Source: Alphaproteobacteria bacterium (GTDB lineage: Bacteria > Pseudomonadota > Alphaproteobacteria > Micavibrionales > Micavibrionaceae). Taken from it: a stretch of 64,000 bases of DNA. Shown piece by piece: positions 25,219-34,035 of the stretch. The stretch lies in assembly GCA_030432025.1 (NCBI GenBank), contig JAUIIA010000001.1, positions 62,001 to 126,000 of the forward strand, read 5' to 3'. Made by a program: the position numbers and the translations under genes. Under the pieces are notes generated by a model. The model ran no database searches and was not told the origin of the DNA. It saw nothing but the letters and a program-made list of their open reading frames with translations. The first letter of the stretch is position 1. The number at the start of each line of letters is the position of its first letter.

Positions 25219-26606
25219 TCCCTCCGTGTGATGAATTTGCTTTGGTACGTATCCTGCACTTCATCATCCTTCAGAGTAAACGTAATATCCCTCGGCTTGG
25301 CCGGATCAACATCGGCCACCACAAAGATATGATATGTGCCGACGCTGTCCGCGGGCACGTATATGCTTTCGCTGTCTATACCTTTGGCGGCTCTGACTTC
25401 GATGAACGCACTATCCAGACCATCCAGAGAGAGCGTGTAGGTTTTGTGCTCCTGAGTTTTGTTCTGAATTTTCAGCAAGTATCCGTTTCTGATCTCCCCA
25501 CCTGAAAGCTGTACAAACAGCGGATTACGATCATGGATGACCGTGATGTCCAGCATGGAACGGTTCAATAATCCATACAGCATAATACCGCCGACGATCG
25601 CCATTACAGCCGTATAGTAAATGGTACGCGGGCGGATAAACTTAAAACTCTGGTTACTGGATTTCTTTTCACACTGAATGTTGTTTTCGGTGTCATAGCG
25701 GATCAGCCCTTTGGGGAGTTCCAGCTTCTCCATCACCCCGTCACAGGCGTCCACGCACAGACCACAGGCGATGCACTCCATTTGCAGCCCTTCACGAATA
25801 TCGATCCCCATCGGGCAGACCTGCACACACAGGCTGCAATCAATGCAGTGGCCGCGATTATCCCAGCTATCGCCTTTCTTGTGCTTACCTCTAGGCTCGC
25901 CGCGCGCTTCATCATAGCCGATTATCATCGTGTCCCTGTCGAACATGGCGGATTGAAAACGCGCATACGGGCACATGTAGGTGCAAACCTGCTCACGGGC
26001 AAAGCCGGCCATCAAATATGTGCTAAAGGTCAGTCCGGCGACAAAAGCCAAGACAGTCGTGGAAACATCCAGCGCCAGAACATCACGCAACAATGTCGGG
26101 GCATCGTTGAAGTACAGAACAAAGGCACCGCCCGTACAAAAGGCGATAAGAAGCCAGACCAAATGAGTGGCCGCGAGCTTTCTGACTTTTTCGAATGTCC
26201 ACGGACCTTCACGCAGCTTTTTACGCGCGTTACGGTCGCCCTGGAAAATTCGTTCCACCCAAATAAACAAATCCGTCCACACGGTTTGCGGGCAAAAATA
26301 GCCGCACCACACACGGCCAAAAAGGCTTGTCACAAAGAACAAGCCAATAGCCGCGAGGATCAGAATGCCTGTAATGTAATAAACTTCGTGAGGCCAGATT
26401 TCGATCCAGAACCAGTATGCGCGGACATTTTCGAGATCGATCAGGATGGCTTGGTCAGGGGCAGTCGGACCGCGGTTCCAGCGAATGAACGGAGCGAGAT
26501 AATAGATGCCGAGGGTGACGATCATCGCCACCCATTTCAGCTTTCTGAAGGTTCCCCACACACGCTTGGGGTAGATCCGTTCCTGTTTTTCGAAATATTG
26601 CAGCAC
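25215..26606 (-). CDS. ccoG: cbb3 oxidase accessory ferredoxin-type protein CcoG (FixG/RdxA)
   Basis: Polyferredoxin membrane protein of 463 residues, proposed to reduce Cu(II) during cbb3 assembly. It has about five transmembrane helices and VWCGYFCPQTVWTDLF near residue 95. CTYMCPYARFQ follows, and two 4Fe-4S clusters lie in CIDCSLCVQVCPMGID and CIACGLCVDACDGVM. The C-terminal third is a periplasmic Ig-like domain (DRNPLFVQLSGGEIRNGYLL). It starts with GTG at 26606 after an AGAGG site, eight bases past the ccoP stop codon. Confidence 0.94.
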   Translation of the reverse strand: MLQYFEKQERIYPKRVWGTFRKLKWVAMIVTLGIYYLAPFIRWNRGPTAPDQAILIDLENVRAYWFWIEIWPHEVYYITGILILAAIGLFFVTSLFGRVWCGYFCPQTVWTDLFIWVERIFQGDRNARKKLREGPWTFEKVRKLAATHLVWLLIAFCTGGAFVLYFNDAPTLLRDVLALDVSTTVLAFVAGLTFSTYLMAGFAREQVCTYMCPYARFQSAMFDRDTMIIGYDEARGEPRGKHKKGDSWDNRGHCIDCSLCVQVCPMGIDIREGLQMECIACGLCVDACDGVMEKLELPKGLIRYDTENNIQCEKKSSNQSFKFIRPRTIYYTAVMAIVGGIMLYGLLNRSMLDITVIHDRNPLFVQLSGGEIRNGYLLKIQNKTQEHKTYTLSLDGLDSAFIEVRAAKGIDSESIYVPADSVGTYHIFVVADVDPAKPRDITFTLKDDEVQDTYQSKFITRRE

Positions 26607-26614
26607 ACTTACCT

Positions 26615-27637
26615 CTATTCTGCAGAGGCCGCATCCTCTTCCTCTGCCGGTGTAACGGTTTTCTCAGGGTTCTCGTATTCGGGAGCCTCCAAAGGCGCAT
26701 CATTATATTGACCGGCGTCCGGTAAAGGCGCTTCCTCATCAATCAACTCAGCTTGCACTTCATCGCTTTCACCGCCACCTAACTGGTGTAAATATACGGT
26801 CAGCTGACGAATAGTCGGTTCATCCAGACGCGGCCCCCAAGCGGGCATCATGCCTGCGCGGGCGACATAAATGGTTTCAAAAACATCAGCCCGCTTACCG
26901 CCATACAGCCAGATTGCATCTGCCAAATTCGGGGCACCGAATTCATGTTTCCCTTTACCGTCTTCACCATGACAGGACGCGCAATTCTTTTGGAATATCT
27001 CATGACCAGCTTCAAATGTTTCAGTCTGCTCCGCGCCTGACAGGCTTAGAACATAATCGGTAACTGTTTCAATTTCCTCACGGGTAAGCAGCTTGTCTTT
27101 GCCGAATGACGGCATTTGTGAGAGGCGGGTATCGTAGTTATCCGCACGGATACCGTATTGCAAGGTCTGGTGAATATCATCCAGCTTACCGCCCCAGAGC
27201 CAGTCATCATCGATCAGGTTCGGGTATCCCTTACCACCAGCAGCGCCTGTGCCGTGACATGTGGCACAGTTATCCTTGAACGCAGACGCACCGCCGGCCA
27301 TAGCAAAAGCATAAAGCTCACGGTCATTGAGAATTTCCTTGAACGACGCTTTGTTAAAACGCTCCAGATAAGCTTGCTGACGCTCCCGGATTTCATCCTG
27401 AGATTCACGAAGCTCATTGAACTGCGTATAGCCCTTGCTGCCTTCGGTGTGGCCTGACAATGTCGGCCAAGCAGGATAGGCAACGAAGTACCAGCCCGCC
27501 CAGACAATGGTGACCAAGAACACCCAGACCCACCATCGCGGCAGAGGGTTGTTCAACTCCTTCAGGCCATCCCATTCATGGCCGGTTGTTTCCACGCCAG
27601 AAAGCTGATCAATTTCTTTATTCTTGTCGTCGCTCAT
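26615..27637 (-). CDS. ccoP: cbb3 oxidase di-heme cytochrome c subunit CcoP
   Basis: Subunit of 340 residues. One membrane helix (about residues 35-55) is followed by two cytochrome c domains with heme motifs CATCHG and CASCHG. Each has a downstream methionine ligand (RLSQMPSFG and GMMPAWGPRL). The C-terminal tail of about 45 residues is unusually acidic (EEAPLPDAGQ, VTPAEEEDAA). It receives electrons from the bc1 complex or soluble cytochromes and passes them to CcoO. It overlaps ccoQ by four bases (ATGA). Confidence 0.95.
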   Translation of the reverse strand: MSDDKNKEIDQLSGVETTGHEWDGLKELNNPLPRWWVWVFLVTIVWAGWYFVAYPAWPTLSGHTEGSKGYTQFNELRESQDEIRERQQAYLERFNKASFKEILNDRELYAFAMAGGASAFKDNCATCHGTGAAGGKGYPNLIDDDWLWGGKLDDIHQTLQYGIRADNYDTRLSQMPSFGKDKLLTREEIETVTDYVLSLSGAEQTETFEAGHEIFQKNCASCHGEDGKGKHEFGAPNLADAIWLYGGKRADVFETIYVARAGMMPAWGPRLDEPTIRQLTVYLHQLGGGESDEVQAELIDEEAPLPDAGQYNDAPLEAPEYENPEKTVTPAEEEDAASAE

Positions 27638-27789
27638 TCCTCATTCTCCTTGAACGGAATATCACCATGCTTGGCGTACTTTTCTTTGCCACCCGGACGA
27701 AACGTCCATATCGTTGCGCACACAAAAAAGGTAAAAAAGAAGAGAAGCCCTATCAGTCCTAAATCGGGGTCTGCGAAAAAGTTTTTCAT
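27634..27789 (-). CDS. ccoQ: cbb3 oxidase small subunit CcoQ
   Basis: Protein of 51 residues with one transmembrane helix ([18 protein letters not shown]) followed by [18 protein letters not shown], the conserved CcoQ/FixQ pattern. It stabilises the oxidase complex. The ATG overlaps the ccoO stop and its own stop overlaps the ccoP start, both as ATGA. Confidence 0.93.
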   Translation of the reverse strand: MKNFFADPDLGLIGLLFFFTFFVCATIWTFRPGGKEKYAKHGDIPFKENEE

Positions 27790-28574
27790 TCCTGCTCCTC
27801 CGCTTCAGCTGGTTCTTCTAGTTGTGCTTCCTCGACCTGACCGAAGCTTTCTACATCTTTGGCTTTGTCGAAATCGACCATTGTGCCGAGAACCTGCAAG
27901 TACGCGACCAGCGCGTCCATCTCCGTCAGGTGCGCAGATTGTCCATCAAAGTCACGGGCGTTCACGTCTTCGCCGTAACGCTCCTCCAAACCTGACGTAT
28001 CAACTTTTCCGACTGATGTGCCTTGGGTCATTGCGTCACGCTCTGCGTTTTCGATCATCTCATCCGTATAGGGAACGCCCAAAGTTTTAAGCGTTTTGAG
28101 GTGATCGCCAAGCCCTTGGAGGTTGGCACCGTTATTCATCAAAAACTCATATGACGGCATGATGGATTCCGGCACCAGATCACGCGGCTCCTTCAAGTGT
28201 GCGACATGCCATTCATCAGAATATTTGCCGCCGACGCGGGCCAGATCAGGACCTGTGCGTTTTGACCCCCACAGGAACGGGTGGTCATACATGCTTTCCG
28301 CAGCCAGAGAGTAGTGACCATAACGGACAACTTCGTCACGCAGAGGTCTGATTTGCTGAGAGTGACATACGGCACAGTTTTCGCGGATGTAGATGTTCTG
28401 CCCGACCAGTTCCAACGGCGTATAGGGGCGCACACCTTCAACAGGTTCGATAACCGTCTCTTTCCTGAATAGCGGAATAACTTCAACGATCCCGCCGATA
28501 GAAACAACAACGATAACCAGCAATAACAGCAGTATAGCGTTCTTTTCTAAATGCTCGTGATTAGACCAACTCAT
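27786..28574 (-). CDS. ccoO: cbb3 oxidase mono-heme cytochrome c subunit CcoO
   Basis: Subunit of 262 residues anchored by one N-terminal helix (about 11-30). The heme c site is CAVCHS in [20 protein letters not shown], followed by [20 protein letters not shown] and [19 protein letters not shown], all strongly conserved in CcoO/FixO. The extreme C-terminus is acidic ([15 protein letters not shown]). It overlaps ccoN by four bases and ccoQ by four bases. Confidence 0.95.
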   Translation of the reverse strand: MSWSNHEHLEKNAILLLLLVIVVVSIGGIVEVIPLFRKETVIEPVEGVRPYTPLELVGQNIYIRENCAVCHSQQIRPLRDEVVRYGHYSLAAESMYDHPFLWGSKRTGPDLARVGGKYSDEWHVAHLKEPRDLVPESIMPSYEFLMNNGANLQGLGDHLKTLKTLGVPYTDEMIENAERDAMTQGTSVGKVDTSGLEERYGEDVNARDFDGQSAHLTEMDALVAYLQVLGTMVDFDKAKDVESFGQVEEAQLEEPAEAEEQE

Positions 28575-30010
28575 GCCGCTACTCCTTGTTGCTCAGCTGC
28601 AAACTCTTTTTCATTCACGTCTCCGCGTATGGTTTTCCAAACGTTGTAAGCCATGATCAGTGCACCGCTCAGGTAGAGAAGACCACCGAGAACACGGATC
28701 ATGTAGTAAGGCTTCATCGCGACAACGACTTCGATGATGGAGTTCACAAGGAAGCCCATGTCGTTATATTCACGCCACATCAAGCCCTGGTTGATACCGG
28801 CGGGCCACAACGCCGCGATATAGAGCACGATGCCCAGCGTCGCGATCCAGAGGTGCATGGAGATCAGCTTGGTGGAGTACATGCGCTCCCTGCCCCAAAG
28901 TTTAGGGACGAGGTGGTACATGGCACCGTAAGTGATGAAGCCAACCCAGCCCAGCGCACCGGAGTGCACGTGACCGATTGTCCACTCGGTGTAGTGAGAC
29001 AAGGCGTTTACCGCGCGGATAGACATCAACGGGCCTTCGAACGTGCTCATGCCGTAAAAGGCGAGCGCGATAATCATGAACTGCAAGACCGGATCATCGC
29101 GTAACTTTTGCCATGCGCCAGACAAGGTCATAACCCCGTTGATCATACCGCCCCAGCTCGGCATCCAGAGCATAATGGAGAACGTCATCCCCAGCGTCTG
29201 CGCCCAGTCAGGCAAAGCGGTATAGTGCAAGTGGTGTGGTCCGGCCCACATATAGATGAAGATCAAGGACCAGAAGTGAACGATAGATAATCGGTAGGAG
29301 TAAATCGGGCGGTTGGCCTGTTTGGGCACAAAGTAATACATCATGCCCAAGAATCCGGCTGTCAGGAAGAACCCAACCGCGTTGTGACCGTACCACCACT
29401 GGATCATTGCGCTCTGCACGCCGGCATAAGCGGAATAGCTCTTCGCGCCCATCAAGCTTACAGGCAAAGCCAAGCCGTTACCGAGGTGCAGGATCGCGAC
29501 AGTAATGATAAAGGCTAGGTAGAACCAGTTAGCCACATACAGGTGAGAAACCTTACGGTTGATAATGGTCATCATATAGACGTAGAGATACGCAACCCAT
29601 ACACCCGTCAGCCACAGATCAGCATACCATTCCGGCTCGGCGTATTCCTTGCTCTGGTTCACGCCCAGCACATAACCCAGCGCGGCCATCACAATAAACG
29701 CCTGATAGCCCCAGAAGGTGAAGTTTGAAATTTTATCGCTATAAAGCCTTACACCGCAGGTTCTTTGAACCACATAATAGCTGGTCGCGAAGAGCGCGTT
29801 TCCGCCAAAGGCAAAGATAACCGCAGAGGTGTGCACAGGTCTAAGGCGACCGAAGCTCAAATACGGCTCAATGTTCAAATCGGGGAAGACCATTTGCAGA
29901 GCAATAAACAGCCCGGCAGTTAAGCCAATCACCCCCCAGAACAAGGTGGCCAGTGTGAATTTTCTGACGATCTCGTAATTATAATCCGGTGTTTCAGTTG
30001 CAGAACTCAT
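28571..30010 (-). CDS. ccoN: cbb3-type cytochrome c oxidase catalytic subunit CcoN
   Basis: Heme-copper oxidase subunit I of 479 residues and about twelve helices. Ligand histidines lie in [19 protein letters not shown], in [18 protein letters not shown] (the CuB region), in [17 protein letters not shown], and in [16 protein letters not shown] (high-spin and low-spin heme b ligands). The enzyme reduces oxygen with high affinity and pumps protons, the terminal oxidase for microaerobic growth. The ATG at 30010 (MSSATETPD) follows an AAAGGAAAG ribosome site; an upstream in-frame start would run into the preceding gene. Confidence 0.96.
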   Translation of the reverse strand: MSSATETPDYNYEIVRKFTLATLFWGVIGLTAGLFIALQMVFPDLNIEPYLSFGRLRPVHTSAVIFAFGGNALFATSYYVVQRTCGVRLYSDKISNFTFWGYQAFIVMAALGYVLGVNQSKEYAEPEWYADLWLTGVWVAYLYVYMMTIINRKVSHLYVANWFYLAFIITVAILHLGNGLALPVSLMGAKSYSAYAGVQSAMIQWWYGHNAVGFFLTAGFLGMMYYFVPKQANRPIYSYRLSIVHFWSLIFIYMWAGPHHLHYTALPDWAQTLGMTFSIMLWMPSWGGMINGVMTLSGAWQKLRDDPVLQFMIIALAFYGMSTFEGPLMSIRAVNALSHYTEWTIGHVHSGALGWVGFITYGAMYHLVPKLWGRERMYSTKLISMHLWIATLGIVLYIAALWPAGINQGLMWREYNDMGFLVNSIIEVVVAMKPYYMIRVLGGLLYLSGALIMAYNVWKTIRGDVNEKEFAAEQQGVAA

Positions 30011-30021
30011 AAGTCTTTCCT

Positions 30022-30747
30022 TTAAAACTTCCAATATTCAGTCAAAACCAACCCGGCTAAAGCAAACAGCCAAAAGCTGCTGACGACCATCGCGCCTTGT
30101 GATACGCGGGTTGAGATATTCGGGTATTTACGCAGAACGGACTTGGCACCCAAGCCGACAAACATGAGCGCAGGCATAGTACCTAGCGCAAAGCCGCCCA
30201 TCGCCAGTGCGGACTGGACCGGTGTTTCGGCCGTTGATGCTGCCAGAATGACGGAAACCACCAAACCGCATGGCATGAAGCCGAGTAAAACGCCCAGAAA
30301 ATAGCGTTTCAACATATTCGCATCAGATGCCAGCCGCCCGACGAGATTCCCAAAGAATGCGATTGGCGGCAAGAGCTGTACTTTCAAGGCCCATGGAAAA
30401 ACCTTGCCAATGACCGGAAATGCGCTGGCCAGAAACAATAAGCCGGCCAGCAAAAGCAAGGGCCCCGTCACCAGTGCGCGTGCATCGGAAAACAGCAGCG
30501 CCAGATTCAGTACAGAGCTGAATATGACGGCCAAAACTACATAGGTAGTCATACGGCCCAGATGATAAGGAAGCAGCAAGCTATCGGAGATTCGTTTCAA
30601 CTGCGGGGCGGATGATGTTTGCGCCAACACGAATGGAGAGCACATGCCCGCGCAATGGGTAAAGCCACCCATTAGCCCAGCCAGAAACAGGCTCAGGAAC
30701 AAGCCGTAAGATGTGCTAAAATCTGAGATACAGTTTAAAATGTCCAT
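30022..30747 (-). CDS. UreH-like/TauE-SafE family membrane protein at the head of the cco operon (COG2836 type)
   Basis: Inner-membrane protein of 241 residues with six or more helices. The first helix carries [20 protein letters not shown], and [12 protein letters not shown] lies in a later helix, the signature of the COG2836 family. Relatives are often found next to cco genes and are suspected in copper or cytochrome maturation. It is the first gene of the leftward ccoNOQP operon, 11 bases before ccoN, with an FNR-type box 56 bases upstream. The His, Cys and Met in HCAGMC are conserved and could bind copper. ATG at 30747 is preferred; a GTG three codons earlier is possible. Confidence 0.8.
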   Translation of the reverse strand: MDILNCISDFSTSYGLFLSLFLAGLMGGFTHCAGMCSPFVLAQTSSAPQLKRISDSLLLPYHLGRMTTYVVLAVIFSSVLNLALLFSDARALVTGPLLLLAGLLFLASAFPVIGKVFPWALKVQLLPPIAFFGNLVGRLASDANMLKRYFLGVLLGFMPCGLVVSVILAASTAETPVQSALAMGGFALGTMPALMFVGLGAKSVLRKYPNISTRVSQGAMVVSSFWLFALAGLVLTEYWKF

Positions 30748-30802
30748 TGCTGTCACTATATTTATTCTCAGTTAGTGTGCAGCCTAAGGCTAGGAATAAA
30801 CA

Positions 30803-30816
30803 TTGACTAAAGTCAA
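30803..30816. promoter_or_regulatory. FNR/FixK-type box between the cco operon and the FNR-type regulator gene
   Basis: TTGAC-TAAA-GTCAA, a perfect palindrome, lies 33 bases before the + strand regulator ATG and 55 bases before the - strand membrane-protein ATG. It can serve both divergent promoters, giving oxidase induction and control of the regulator's own gene. Confidence 0.8.
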
Positions 30817-30849
30817 TTCGAGACTTAAAAAACACGAAAATCTAATGTT

Positions 30850-31557
30850 ATGAATTTAAAAAACCTGTCCATATTCGCAAACGGCTCAGACCGCTTCTTT
30901 GAGACACTCGATAAAGAGTCTCAAACCTCAAAGCACAGTAAGGGAAAAATGCTGTTCCTGCATGAAGACGATGCACAGTCGTTTTTTCTGATTAAATCGG
31001 GATGGGTAAAGCTTTTCAGGGAAACTCTGGACGGCAGCCAGTCCGTTGTTGATATTCTATCGGCAGGCCATATTTTCGGCGAAACCGCGATCTTTGAAAA
31101 TGACCGCTACCCCTACTCCGCAGAAGTTGTTGAGCCGGCAGAAATTGTCAGCTTTCCTCTTTCGGCGCTCAAAGGCGAAATCCGCGAAAATAACGATTTT
31201 GCTTTCAATATGATGTCGGCGATGGCCCGTTACCGCCGCCACCAAGACAGAGAGCTGGAACATAGAACTATCCAGAACGCCCCCCAGCGTATCGGTTGCT
31301 TTTTATTGCGGCTTGCCGATCAGGAGCAAACAGGTCCTGTAACAATACATTTGCCTTACGATAAGACACTTGTAGCCTCACGTTTGGGAATGCAACCCGA
31401 GACATTCTCCCGCGCATTATCCAAGCTCAAGGCCCAGACCGGGATCAAAATAAAAGGTGCGACCATAGAAATGGACAGCCTGAACCAGTTGGTTGAATAT
31501 TCCTGCGCTGCTTGCTCTTCGGAATTTCCATGCAAAGACCTGAAAGCACAGGCCTAA
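30850..31557 (+). CDS. Crp/Fnr-family transcriptional regulator with C-terminal cysteine cluster
   Basis: Regulator of 235 residues. The cyclic-nucleotide-binding fold (about residues 10-120) has FLIKSGWVKLFRE and SAGHIFGETAIFEND. A dimer helix is followed by a winged HTH with MQPETFSRALSKLK, whose Glu184-x2-Ser187-Arg188 is the FNR recognition set for TTGAT-type sites. That agrees with the boxes found near its own gene, cco, hemN and ompW. The N-terminal cysteines of FNR are missing, so it is not a classic 4Fe-4S FNR. Instead Cys219, Cys222 and Cys228 form a C-x2-C-x5-C group at the C-terminus (YSCAACSSEFPCKDL). The signal it senses is unknown. It overlaps the next, convergent gene by four bases. 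Confidence 0.88.
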   Translation: MNLKNLSIFANGSDRFFETLDKESQTSKHSKGKMLFLHEDDAQSFFLIKSGWVKLFRETLDGSQSVVDILSAGHIFGETAIFENDRYPYSAEVVEPAEIVSFPLSALKGEIRENNDFAFNMMSAMARYRRHQDRELEHRTIQNAPQRIGCFLLRLADQEQTGPVTIHLPYDKTLVASRLGMQPETFSRALSKLKAQTGIKIKGATIEMDSLNQLVEYSCAACSSEFPCKDLKAQA

Positions 31558-31922
31558 GCCCCGTACATCCAATCCCAGTTCAGTTTTGCGGGGTTTTGCA
31601 TATAAGCCTGCGGATTTTCAACAACTTTTTGCAGATAATCCGACGTTGTTGTCCACTTTCGCACGCAGTTACAATTTTCGCAGTCATCATGCCTTTTGAC
31701 GCGGACACCGCGTGCATCAAAAAAGAATGCGTATGTTTGTGACGTATCAGATACAACGACCTCTATGGCGTCTGCCGCGTTCGCCTTTTCAAGCGCGCTG
31801 AATATTTGCTTAAAAGGAAATCGGGTACGACTGCCTTTTAGTGCCTTATTACATATGGCAACATAGTCGTTAATCAGATCATCACGACTATTCTCTGAAG
31901 ATGTATGGTCGCAAAATTCCAT
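31554..31922 (-). CDS. Hypothetical protein with Cys cluster, FNR-box controlled
   Basis: Soluble protein of 122 residues that I do not recognise. A helical N-terminal half (SRDDLINDYVAICNKALKG, KQIFSALEKANAADAIEV) is followed by a beta segment ending in RHDDCENCNCVRKW, with Cys-x2-Cys-x-Cys near residue 87, and a Trp/Tyr-rich tail. The spacing suggests metal or Fe-S binding. I chose the ATG at 31922; an upstream in-frame TTG lies within the FNR-type box. It is divergent from the small membrane gene at 32004 and convergent with the regulator gene. Confidence 0.65.
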   Translation of the reverse strand: MEFCDHTSSENSRDDLINDYVAICNKALKGSRTRFPFKQIFSALEKANAADAIEVVVSDTSQTYAFFFDARGVRVKRHDDCENCNCVRKWTTTSDYLQKVVENPQAYMQNPAKLNWDWMYGA

Positions 31923-31956
31923 GCTTCCATCATGTTCAAAATGGCTGTAAATGAAA

Positions 31957-31970
31957 TTGACCAAAATCAA
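31957..31970. promoter_or_regulatory. FNR/FixK-type box between two small unknown genes
   Basis: TTGAC-CAAA-ATCAA lies 34 bases before the - strand start at 31922 and 33 bases before the + strand start at 32004. Its central position suggests one site for both divergent genes, placing them in the low-oxygen regulon. Confidence 0.72.
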
Positions 31971-32003
31971 TTGAAAATGAAAAAAACCTGTTACTCTGAG
32001 AAC

Positions 32004-32165
32004 ATGGAAACGCTGACCGCTGAAAAGCCTTCATTTTTTAGAAAATTCAAAAAGCCCGGCAAGCATATGTTCTGGGCTTGGATCGCCTATCAGACCGTAA
32101 AAGGTACACTTACGACATCTCTGATCTGGGTACCGCTTATCTGGGCTTGGATATCACATTCATAA
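32004..32165 (+). CDS. Small membrane protein (53 residues), FNR-box controlled
   Basis: Basic N-terminal segment (FFRKFKKPGKHMF) followed by a hydrophobic, Trp-rich half (WAWIAYQTVKGTL, SLIWVPLIWAWIS) that forms one or two short membrane helices. No family is recognised. The ATG at 32004 is used because longer in-frame starts would include the FNR-type box. A small membrane protein under this control next to cbb3 genes could be an oxidase accessory peptide, but this is only inference. Confidence 0.55.
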   Translation: METLTAEKPSFFRKFKKPGKHMFWAWIAYQTVKGTLTTSLIWVPLIWAWISHS

Positions 32166-32233
32166 CCGACGTTTTTCCTACCAAAGGCCTCCTCCCACAG
32201 GTGGAGTAGCTTTGGTTATGGATTAAAATTATT

Positions 32234-32530
32234 TCAATCATCGGCTTTGAGATACATCTCGGCAAAGACATGAAGTGCGGTTATTTCCTCATAAACTTCA
32301 TGAAACGAAGCCATTCCGCGCTCGTACTTCAACGCCCATTTTGCAATATCCGTTTTGATGTTGCCTAAAACCTCTACACGGCTGATTTGCTCTTTCGGAT
32401 CTGCATTTTTGATCATGGCTTCGAAAGCGAGGACGAGTTCATTTAGTTCGTGACTGTTACTTTCACGATCATCTGCTTCTTGAACGTCTTGTTGCTCTTC
32501 CTTTTGGCTGTCATCTCCTGAATTTACCAT
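32234..32530 (-). CDS. Hypothetical acidic helical protein
   Basis: Soluble protein of 98 residues. The first 30 are highly acidic and polar (SGDDSQKEEQQDVQEADDRE) and probably disordered; the rest is helical (LNELVLAFEAMIKNADPK, YEEITALHVFAEMYL). No motif or family is recognised. The ATG at 32530 follows a GGAGAT-type ribosome site. It is convergent with the small membrane gene. Confidence 0.6.
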   Translation of the reverse strand: MVNSGDDSQKEEQQDVQEADDRESNSHELNELVLAFEAMIKNADPKEQISRVEVLGNIKTDIAKWALKYERGMASFHEVYEEITALHVFAEMYLKADD

Positions 32531-32877
32531 AGTAATCTCCCACTTTTTTATCACCCTCGGAAAACAGCATGTAATTACCGCAGCTTACATTTTTCATTTC
32601 AGCGTACATTGACGACATACATAAGTAAGACACCGTAAGTAACGGTTATTTCGAAACCATGCATGTTCGCCAAATGATTGATAAAAAACAAATTTGGTAC
32701 GTACACCTTACTCATCGGCACGATGATCCCGATAAGCAAAGTTTTTAATCAAGGCTTCTGAAATTATTTGGCAATGAGTGAGCAAAATCTGTACCCTGAT
32801 GGTCATTACAGATATTTTTAAGTCGAAAGACACATATTTTGGACATTTTCAAAAGAGACATTAGGTGGACCAATATT

Positions 32878-34026
32878 ATGGCCATAAATCGCTTTAAGCT
32901 GTTTTTACTGGGTTGTCTTCTCATCGGCAGTCTATTGATCAACTTGCCGTCCTTAGCAGCCAACAAGGCAACTACTACTCCAGCTCCCGGCCTTAAGACT
33001 GCTCTCCTGATAAGGCCGGATGCCCAGAGTTTATTCTGGGATATTTTTGAGGAAGCCATGCAAGCGGCGGCGGACGATCTGGACGTACAGCTTACAAGTC
33101 TGCGGACCAATGAGGATACGATTGCCCTCATACAATTGATTAAAAAAGTAGCCGCTTCCGAGGAAAAGCCGGATGTCGTGTTTTTTCATGCCGAAACTGC
33201 GGGCAACAAGCAGATCATCAGAACCCTTAACCAACGCGGCATTGATGTATTCAACGTCAATACGAGCATTCCGGAGTGGGAAAAACCCGCTTTGGGCACG
33301 CCGAGGGAAAAGTACAAACATTGGATCGGCGAGTTTTTACCTGATGATTTCATGATGGGTTCCGATATGGCGGCTCATCTGCAAAAAGAAGCCTTCTCTA
33401 AAAAACTATCCCTTAACAACAAGGTGAATGTAATTGCCCTTGGCGGTACTCATGGAAATATAGCGTCTGATGAGCGCTTGAAAGGGTTGCAGCGTTACGA
33501 TGAGAATACGGCTAAAATCAACCTTCAGACCATCGAAACAACGAATTGGCGAACAGAAAAATCAGCTGACATTACGGCCCGTTTGCTGGAAAAGTACCGT
33601 TCGACACATGCAATTTGGGCCGTTTCAGGAGAGACGGCCATCGGGGCCTTAAGGGGCGCGGAGGCAAAAGGATTAGTGCCCGGACAAGATATTGTCATAG
33701 TTTGCACCGACTGGTTGCCTGGAATTCTTGATTATGTGCAAGAAGGCAAGATCAACGCGACGTTCGGTGGCCATTTCATTGACGGTGCATGGGCCCTGAT
33801 ACTGGCCTATGATTACAAAAACGGATACGACATCGCGAATAATGGCAGCTTTACACGCAAATCAAAAATAAGCGCTATACATCAGGGAAACGCTGACCTG
33901 TATGTGCCTAAATTGAAAAACAAAGCCTGGAAAAGGATCGATTTCAAAATTCTGACCCAGACGCACAGCCCGGATTTCAAAGCTTATAATTTTGATGTTT
34001 TGGATCTGATGAAGGACGTGGATTAA
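32878..34026 (+). CDS. Periplasmic binding protein, ribose/LuxP type, without transporter genes
   Basis: Secreted protein of 382 residues. A signal peptide (FKLFLLGCLLIGSLLI, cleaved near LAA) is followed by a type I periplasmic-binding fold: IRPDAQSLFWDIFEEAMQAA, then FFHAETAGNKQIIRTLNQRG, VIALGGTHGNIASDERLKGL, and AIWAVSGETAIGALRGAEA with VCTDWLPGILDYV. This is the sugar/autoinducer-binding type (Peripla_BP_4). No ABC permease or ATPase is next to it, so it may act as a receptor for a sensor, as LuxP does, rather than in transport. The ATG at 32878 follows AGGTGG; longer in-frame starts lack a signal peptide at the end. The ligand is unknown. Confidence 0.82.
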   Translation: MAINRFKLFLLGCLLIGSLLINLPSLAANKATTTPAPGLKTALLIRPDAQSLFWDIFEEAMQAAADDLDVQLTSLRTNEDTIALIQLIKKVAASEEKPDVVFFHAETAGNKQIIRTLNQRGIDVFNVNTSIPEWEKPALGTPREKYKHWIGEFLPDDFMMGSDMAAHLQKEAFSKKLSLNNKVNVIALGGTHGNIASDERLKGLQRYDENTAKINLQTIETTNWRTEKSADITARLLEKYRSTHAIWAVSGETAIGALRGAEAKGLVPGQDIVIVCTDWLPGILDYVQEGKINATFGGHFIDGAWALILAYDYKNGYDIANNGSFTRKSKISAIHQGNADLYVPKLKNKAWKRIDFKILTQTHSPDFKAYNFDVLDLMKDVD

Positions 34027-34035
34027 AAAACACTT

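Noticed and set aside
25782-26711. 309-codon + strand open frame opposite ccoG/ccoP
   Set aside because: The opposite strand encodes clear CcoG and CcoP; this frame has no family features.
32678-32691. TTGATAAAAAACAA resembling an FNR-type box before the binding-protein gene
   Set aside because: The right half is AACAA instead of ATCAA and it lies about 190 bases from the start in AT-rich sequence, so chance is likely.
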